Origin: Branchiostoma floridae
Taxonomy: Eukaryota > Chordata > Leptocardii > Amphioxiformes > Branchiostomatidae
Reading direction: 5' to 3'
Assembly (NCBI RefSeq): GCF_000003815.2
Contig: NC_049981.1
Coordinates: forward strand, 6,503,276 to 6,527,140
Length of the DNA: 23,865 bases
The notes under the pieces are model-generated. The model was not told where the DNA came from and searched no databases. It saw only the letters and a list, made by a program, of their open reading frames with translations. A program made the translations under genes and the position numbers. Position 1 is the stretch's first letter. Each line of letters starts with the position of its first letter. Positions 18,303 through 23,865 of the stretch are shown one piece after another.

Positions 18303-19290
18303 TCCTTGTTACCTCCATGAAATGTCATGGAGGTTATATTTTACCCTGCGTTTGTGTGTCTGTCTGTCTGTCAACAAGATAACTCAAGAACGGCTTGATG
18401 GATTAGTTTCATATATGCTGTGTTGGTGAGGTGTGACAAAAGCTAGAAGTGATTAGATTTTGGGCCCCCTAGCGACTTTTCTTGGTACTGCAGCACCACT
18501 TCCGGTTTTGCTATCTCGTGTTCTGAACAAGATATGGTCCCAATTTTTGGGTGTTAGATAGCTCTTGTACTCAGGAATAACTCACATAAGTTTGGGCCCC
18601 CTAGCGTCTGGTTTTGGGATAGCAGGGGCATTTTTGTCAGAAAATTCTGAAGTGGATAACTCAAGAAGGAAACAATGGATTTGCATAATTAATGAGCTTA
18701 TTCTATCATAGCAGTTTTTTTAATGTATCTCTTGTACCGGACATGATATGGTTTTGATATTTGGGTGGTAGATAGCTTTCAACGTCATGGCAAAGTGGGG
18801 CAAGTTTCAGCCCCCTAACAATCAATTGTGGAACTGCAGGGGCGTTTTTGTCAAGACACTCCAAAGAGGATAACTATAGAAAGGAATGATGGATTGCCAT
18901 CATTTTTGGCATGCAGGTAGCTTAGGCAAAGATGTTTATAATGATATACATTTTATGCAAATGGGGAATTAATTTGCATAATTAATGAGGAAATTGTACA
19001 ATTCCATTGTTTTCAATAGCTGAACTTAAGTAAATGTAACACATGTAATCTATGATAGGTGAGAGATAAGCAGATACCAAATATGCAAATGAGGAACTGA
19101 TTTGCATAATATATACAGAAATAGCAAATCCACATAATGTCTAATATTCGGAATTTCATAATTGTGACATGTGTACGTTAGTCAATAATGAACATCGCCA
19201 TACATAAATTATGTAAATGGTAGTCATTTGCATGAAATTTACAAAAGCTCTTAATTTTCATGGAGGTATGAGGTCGCTCAACTCTAGTTC
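18303..19290 (+). mobile_element. Dispersed repeat with hairpin start (family B, copy 2)
   Basis: The start carries a perfect 10-bp hairpin, ACCTCCATGA-AATG-TCATGGAGGT (18311-18334). The end reads TTTTCATGGAGGTATGAGGT. Inside, a module of about 240 bases is repeated in diverged form: GGGCCCCCTAGCG..., a TGCAG(G)GGC word, TTTTTGTCA, GATAACT, then GATATGGT...GATAGCT, seen from about 18465, 18590 and 18815. No coding capacity. Confidence 0.6.
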
Positions 19291-19731
19291 TATTTATAAC
19301 GGTTTAAAAAGTTTACTTGATGACCAAAAGGTGAAAAGACTAAAGAGATCTTATGACTTCGATAATATTTCACTATTTATCACTTATACGATCGTTCATA
19401 TTGAAATTTTGCTTTCATAAGGGTTTGCTTCTTGTGTTCATTTCATAATAACCTTCTTGATACTAACTATTTGAGCTATTACAGTGTGTATTTATTGAAA
19501 TATATTGGAGTGATACTGGTAGTTTATTGGTGAAACATTACAGATCTGGCAGTGTGGTTTACAAACATCAGTATTCGCAACTCGTCTGTGAAAAGGAAAC
19601 AAATGAAAGAGAGACCTTGCAGACAATCCTAGTTAAAAGGGCACAATATACAGTCTTCATACATAACTTGTAACGGTATTTCGAAAATTGAACGTAAAGG
19701 AATAATGGTACGCAGTTCTAACTCATTCAAG

Positions 19732-19792
19732 AGAGCGCGCAGCGAGCGCCGTGAGCGCCAACAGAGCGCACAGCGAGCGCGGTGAGCGCAAT
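19732..19792. repeat. GCGC-rich 31-bp tandem repeat, two units
   Basis: AGAGCGC(G/A)CAGCGAGCGC(C/G)GTGAGCGC is repeated twice, head to tail (19732-19762 and 19763-19792). It stands out sharply from the AT-rich flanks and lies at the outer edge of the inverted pair described next. Confidence 0.75.
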
Positions 19793-19822
19793 AGGTCTCG
19801 ATTGCGCTATGAAGACGCTACA

Positions 19823-19929
19823 TGTTTGCGCTTTATACGCAGTAATACGCGGATATCGCGGTATAGATCGTTTTCACAGAACGTTCGAAAACCGTTCTAC
19901 CACGCGTGGGCGCCATGTTGGATGATAAC
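19823..19929 (+). repeat. Left member of a widely spaced inverted repeat (transposon-end relic)
   Basis: TGTTTGCGCTTTA...ATAGATCGTTTTCACA...CCATGTTGGATGATAA matches the reverse complement of 22590-22688. The pair encloses about 2.7 kb that includes piggyBac-type copy 2 and the family A cluster. This suggests the ends of an older transposon into which others inserted. Confidence 0.6.
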
Positions 19930-20077
19930 CTGGATGAATAGAACAGAACGGCGCTATCAAAGTTACTTGCAGAGGGTTCAAGTGTGCTGTTTTGTCTCCG
20001 TACTGGGAAACATTAAGTGATGTAGCCAAGGCTAGATATCATGACACAGTTGCATAAATACGTCTTGATCCATATGC

Positions 20078-21057
20078 TTAACCCTCAAACACCCGAGTGG
20101 GGTCCGTTTGGACCCCAGGCGTACATTTTGAAGTGCCATTTGATCATTTTTGATTTGAGGAAAATATCCTTCCGTAACTTTGTCAGTCAATAAGTCTTAT
20201 ACCTTCTCCTAAGTTTACGCAAATATTGGTACAATTATGTGGAAATTATAAAGAAAGTTTGTGTTCAGTCCCTCTGGGGTCCAAACGGACCCCAGCAAAA
20301 ATGTGCAGTTTTTAAAACAAACTTTGGAGACTAACTCCTTAACCACTTATAGTATGACTACCAAACTTTCATAAAATAATAAGAATGTAACCCTTAATCC
20401 TCACAAAAAATTATGTGTCATCAACATGTAATGTGACGACATTATGACGTCATTTACCTAATCAGGGTGGCCATCTTGGATTTTGACCAATGACGTCATG
20501 AAATTAGCATAAATTAAAAATTTTAAGTCATGAAAATTACATTGAATTTCATAGAATTTAACTGTTGTCAGAAAACAGGTGTAGTCTACCAAGAAACCCT
20601 TGTTTAAATTGAAATTGTCAAACTTTGGCAAAAATATGCCTGTTAGAATATGGTTGCCATGGCAACCCCCAAAAATGATAAACTTACTTTATTGACCAAA
20701 AACTTTTGCAAACAATATTTTGTGATAAATTACCAAGTTTCGTAGCTTTAGCTCTAGCCGTTCATGAGTTATGCGACATAAATGTTGCTGAGGGCCTCAA
20801 AATTCCCCTATCTGGTCGGAATAGGTTTAGTGCAAAACGTGGTCCTTCTGAACTTTTGCATAAATTATGATAATGAGTTGGAATAAGCAACACACTTACA
20901 TCTCAAAATCTTCCTCTTACATTGAAGAAGCAATGTATATACAATGATCGGCGATAAGAAATGGTACTGAGATTTTAAGAACAAAACATTTTGGGGTCCG
21001 TTTGGACCCCACTCGGTCATTTTAGTCGCAAAAAAAGGTCGGGTGCTTGAGGGTTAA
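20078..21057 (-). mobile_element. Non-autonomous piggyBac-type element, copy 2 (inverted, 972 bp between TTAA sites)
   Basis: The same element as 15014-15956 in opposite orientation, flanked by TTAA at 20078-20081 and 21054-21057. GGGGTCC...GGACCCC palindromes lie at 20099-20116, 20276-20293 and 20993-21010. GGTTGCCATGGCAACC is at 20652-20667, and TGACGTCA at 20445-20452 and 20491-20498. It carries about 37 extra bases near 20565-20605 that copy 1 lacks, which accounts for the length difference. Confidence 0.85.
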
Positions 21058-21276
21058 AAAAACGGCATTCAACGATCTATAACGATGGTTTCGATGGTGG
21101 AATCGTGGAATACCTGGCCATCCGCTGCCCCTACCCTGAGACTACATAATTATGAACTTCTTTCATAGAGGCAGCGCACTGAGAACTAGCTACCGGTGCC
21201 CCAACGCACGCGCGCACGAGCTTTATACCTGCCCCATTATCCAACTGCCCCCACTATCCGCTTGCCTTACGGGACA

Positions 21277-21450
21277 AGATTTGGCGGTTTTCGCGGTGAC
21301 TGCTTCACCGCGAACTTAAATCCACCGCGAACATTTCTCTATTATGGTATTAGATTGCAGTCTATGGTGTTGCCGCGAAATTAAATCCACCGCGAAAAGT
21401 CCTTTTTCCCGCTACCGCGAAATTAAATCCCCGCGAACTTAAATGCATTT
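21277..21450. repeat. CCGCGAA / TTAAATCC short repeats
   Basis: The words CCGCGAA(A/C)TTAAATCC(A)CCGCGAA occur several times here (and again at 21594-21665 in the duplicate). The start forms a small hairpin, TTCGCGGTGACTGCTTCACCGCGAA (halves at about 21290 and 21307). No frame of interest. Confidence 0.7.
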
Positions 21451-21801
21451 ACAGTAATAGAAATTGAACAAACGTAAACAGGTAACATGTCAGCTGGGTC
21501 GCTAACCATACTTCTCGGTCAGCTAACTCATCTGGCATGTTATGTCTCTATATTTGTCTAATTTGTACTATTTTTCCTATGTGTCTATGGTGTTGCCGCG
21601 AAATTAAATCCACCGCGAAAAGTCCTTTTTCCCGCTACCGCGAAATTAAATCCCCGCGAACTTAAATGCATTTACAGTAATAGAAATTGAACAAACGTAA
21701 ACAGGTAACATGTCAGCTGGGTCGCTAACCCGTACTTCTCGGTCAGCTAACTCATCTAGCATGTTATGTCTCTATATTTGTCTAATTTGTACTATTTTTC
21801 C
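21361..21801. repeat. Near-perfect tandem duplication, 223-bp unit
   Basis: 21361-21583 is followed directly by 21584-21801. The copies differ only at a few positions (for example AACCATACTT against AACCCGTACTT, and CATCTGGCAT against CATCTAGCAT). Each unit joins CCGCGAA-type repeats to the core of the family A foldback element. The high identity indicates a recent duplication. Confidence 0.9.
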
Positions 21802-21888
21802 CGCGACCTGAGGAGCCTGGTAGAGACTAAGAGCTTCATACGCACCTCAAACGGACTTGAATATAAACGCAGGTGTGACCCCACCTTT
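21790..21888. mobile_element. Family A foldback MITE, end fragment
   Basis: From CGACCTGAGGAGCCTGGT through CATACGCACCTCAAACGGAC to GCAGGTGTGACCCCACCTTT this matches one arm of the element at 5871-6153. Together with the duplicated cores to its left it forms a rearranged, partly amplified copy. Confidence 0.75.
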
Positions 21889-22065
21889 AGCCTCTATCAA
21901 GCCCCACGGGGCACTGGATCTTTAGTAGAAATTAGACAGATATAGACAGATGATATGTCAGGGGAGTTAAGTGACTCAGGAATACGGTTTGCGACCCAGC
22001 TATCTAACTTCTCTGGTATGTTATTTGTCTAATTATATTTTCCGCCCGTGTCCTAGGGCGCTTTT
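21889..22065. mobile_element. Diverged relative of the family A foldback element
   Basis: It has a similar layout: a TTAGACAGATATAGACAGAT arm, a core GATATGTCAGGGGAGTTAAG, an inverted core ACTTCTCTGGTATGTTAT, then TTGTCTAATTATATTTTCC. It is flanked by CACGGGGCAC and GTCCTAGGGCGC. Not identical to the 5871 copy, so probably a subfamily. Confidence 0.5.
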
Positions 22066-22589
22066 TTTGTCCGTGTAAAAAGGAAAACGACCACACTGCG
22101 CCGTGCCACTGCGCGTCATTTCCTTTTTTTCCATTTTCATGTGCACACAAGTGTGAACGGAGCGAGACCGCCCAGTTTTAATGACTATCTCCCTTGGAAC
22201 TTCAGTTATTTGGTAGTTTCTGAAATTTGCTTGATTTTCGACAGAATATCCGGCGCATACTGATAAAAATATCATTTACAGCTTGTTTTTGTGTGACAGG
22301 GCCTTTGCGTCCGAGACATACCCCGTGCCAGAAACCAACTTTCAGCCCGCTAAAAGAGCATTAGTCTGTATAACGCAAACTCCGGGCCGGGGCTCATGTT
22401 GTTAATCAAACTAAAAGAGGATGCACTGTAAGGAATGTTGTTAACTAGAAACATTGAGCAGGCCGTATGCTGTTTTCATGGAACTCGCAGTTCGCACGGC
22501 AAACATCTAGCCCGTTTCCGAATTAAAAAAACTTTCTTTCCACGAACGAGTCCACCACGCGCAACACAGCCGTATGGAGATCGAGCAGC
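22066..22589. other. Unassigned sequence inside the inverted pair
   Basis: No gene or clear repeat was recognised. If 19823-22688 is one nested transposon relic, this is part of its interior. Confidence 0.3.
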
Positions 22590-22688
22590 TTATCATCCAA
22601 CATGGCCGTTCGAACGTTCGAACGCGACTGTGACGTCATTGTGAAAACGATCTATTGCGAGTACATAGCGTTCTTAAAGCGCAGACAC
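22590..22688 (-). repeat. Right member of the widely spaced inverted repeat
   Basis: Read on the minus strand it gives TGTCTGCGCTTTA...ATAGATCGTTTTCACA, a TGACGTCA site, the palindrome CGTTCGAACGTTCGAACG, and CCATGTTGGATGATAA. The core words and their order match 19823-19929. The left copy has lost the TGACGTCA and half the palindrome. Confidence 0.6.
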
Positions 22689-23365
22689 AACGCACCATGA
22701 GCGACCGTATAACGAATGCACACATAGATCACGATTTAGTACCGTGCGTTCTGCAATCGCTTTGCGCATACTACGCGTCCTGATAGCGTGATCGACGCAC
22801 ACTCCAGATCATGTTGGAATAAATACGAAGGTGCATCTGAGTCCAGACAAAAAAAAATCATCTCAAGATGGCAGATCCAGGCCAGGACCGACGAATTTGT
22901 ACCGGGGGCATAGAAAGATGGTCACAACTTGCAGGACACCATGAATGTAACTGGTCCCAACAGAGCCTCTAGGGACGGGAAGATGTAGAGGGACCTGCTC
23001 AAGCACTGGGTCAATTTGTGTGACACACGTGCCATTTTGTGTAACAGATATTTGACTTAATTTGCTGATAATGGCACTTTTTTGTGTGTAGAACCACATG
23101 ATATAAAGGTGCAATATAGAGCCATATTACAACTTTGAAAGAGGGCGTAAGGTTTCATAATTGTTTAATTTACGTGTTTGATAAAGATCTTGAATACGTT
23201 TTGTGTTGTGTATGAGTGTGACTTTTATAGTAGTTGAAGTACTAAGATGATAGGGGAAATCATTAAGGACAAAGTGAAAACAAACACAATCTTAACAGTG
23301 CACATAATTTCTTAAGGTAAATGATGGCCCACATTTCTGTAAAAACACAGTTTCACTGCTTATAA
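22689..23365. other. Intergenic DNA, no gene recognised
   Basis: A 34-codon frame (22868-22972) and a few others are too short and lack support. The sequence is AT-rich from 23030 on. Confidence 0.35.
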
Positions 23366-23645
23366 TGCCTAGGTTACACATAGCCGACTTTGGCTCCCGA
23401 ACACTAGCCGACTCTTAGCCGACCCAAGTCGGCAGTAGTTCGGGAGTAGTCTGACCAGTTTAGGCCACGCCTATTTTTTTAGCGCCGAACAGGTCCCGAA
23501 CATCTCCCGACCGGTAAATGACTTACTCCCGGCTGTGTCCCAAATGCTGACTAACCTATCACCAACCATCCCGACCTCTAACTGCAGACTGCCGAATCAC
23601 TCCTGACTGATCCCCAACCGATTGCCGACCCTCTCTCGACTTGAA
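23366..23645. repeat. Degenerate minisatellite of CCGAC/CCGAAC words
   Basis: Words such as AGCCGAC, CCCGAAC, CCCGACC and TCCTGAC recur about every 10 bases over 280 bases, with a few in inverse sense (GTCGGCAG, TTCGGGAG). More distant words continue at 23800-23815. Unlike the microsatellites, it is very degenerate, so it is either old or not a simple slippage product. Confidence 0.55.
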
Positions 23646-23865
23646 ATAGACATAATCAGCGATTTTCAAAAGAGTGCTCATTTTCGTTTTTAATCAAGAT
23701 TATTCTTTCTTCTATTTTGTAAACATCACCAAGAGATCAAATCTGGATCACATATAGTGAGGCATTTATGGTTCTTTTTTGTTTTGGGCTGGATGGCGGT
23801 CGTGTGAAGTTCGGGGGTGATTCGTCTACGTCCTGGCAAAAGTCTTTTTTGCTTGGAAATGAGTT
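23646..23865. other. Right end of window, nothing recognised
   Basis: AT-rich then mixed sequence, with no gene, repeat boundary or RNA gene visible. Confidence 0.3.

Noticed and set aside
22868-22972. 34-codon frame beginning MADPGQDRR
   Set aside because: Too short, no upstream promoter or splice signals. A faint resemblance to retroelement protein tails is not enough to call.

Overview
The window looks like nuclear DNA from an invertebrate deuterostome. My best guess is a cephalochordate (amphioxus, Branchiostoma), but this is inference. It contains spliced genes with GT-AG introns, secreted proteins built from phase-1 modules, abundant short non-autonomous transposons, and long AC/GT microsatellites. 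Nothing prokaryotic, viral, CRISPR-like or tRNA-like was seen. Most long open frames here are chance or simple-repeat frames; the real genes are spliced.

Layout. (1) 29-1036, minus strand: an intronless-looking 335-residue, hydrophilic, probably disordered protein with a basic KKRRK patch and an internal duplication. A plausible TATA-less promoter lies just upstream (CRE-like and ETS-like motifs). (2) 1037-4241: AT-rich intergenic DNA. (3) 4242-6654, minus strand: a four-exon gene for an 87-residue secreted cysteine-rich peptide. Its exons are too short to appear as long open frames. It has a TATA box at 6732-6739, consistent splice phases (1, 1, 2) and eight cysteines. A foldback MITE sits in its first intron and a long GT minisatellite lies upstream. 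(4) 7403-10088: intergenic DNA with no recognised gene. (5) 10089-16252, plus strand: a secreted, probably GPI-anchored protein. It consists of a signal-peptide exon, one exon for an eight-cysteine domain I cannot assign, a tandem array of nearly identical 144-bp EGF-like exons, and a final exon carrying the last EGF repeat plus a hydrophobic tail. Every junction is phase 1. The array also holds two damaged units: one full-length exon with an in-frame TGA replacing a cysteine codon, and one exon whose 5' end is deleted. Skipping both gives an uninterrupted 461-residue protein. (6) 16253-23865: repeat-dominated DNA.

The mobile-element content is a large part of the story. Two copies of a roughly 0.95-kb element flanked by TTAA with CCCTCAA ends (piggyBac-type, non-autonomous) lie in opposite orientation. 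One is in the last intron of the EGF gene. The other lies downstream, between inverted sequences that look like the ends of an older transposon. Both copies keep an RFX-type X-box palindrome, two CRE sites and a YY1-like site. Other repeats are a foldback family with a palindromic core (three places), two copies of an element with a hairpin near its left end, and a near-perfect 223-bp tandem duplication.

The observations most worth following are the EGF exon-intron array, which appears to evolve by unit duplication with two intron types and ongoing exon decay, the unassigned eight-cysteine domain in front of it, and the small anionic cysteine-rich secreted peptide.
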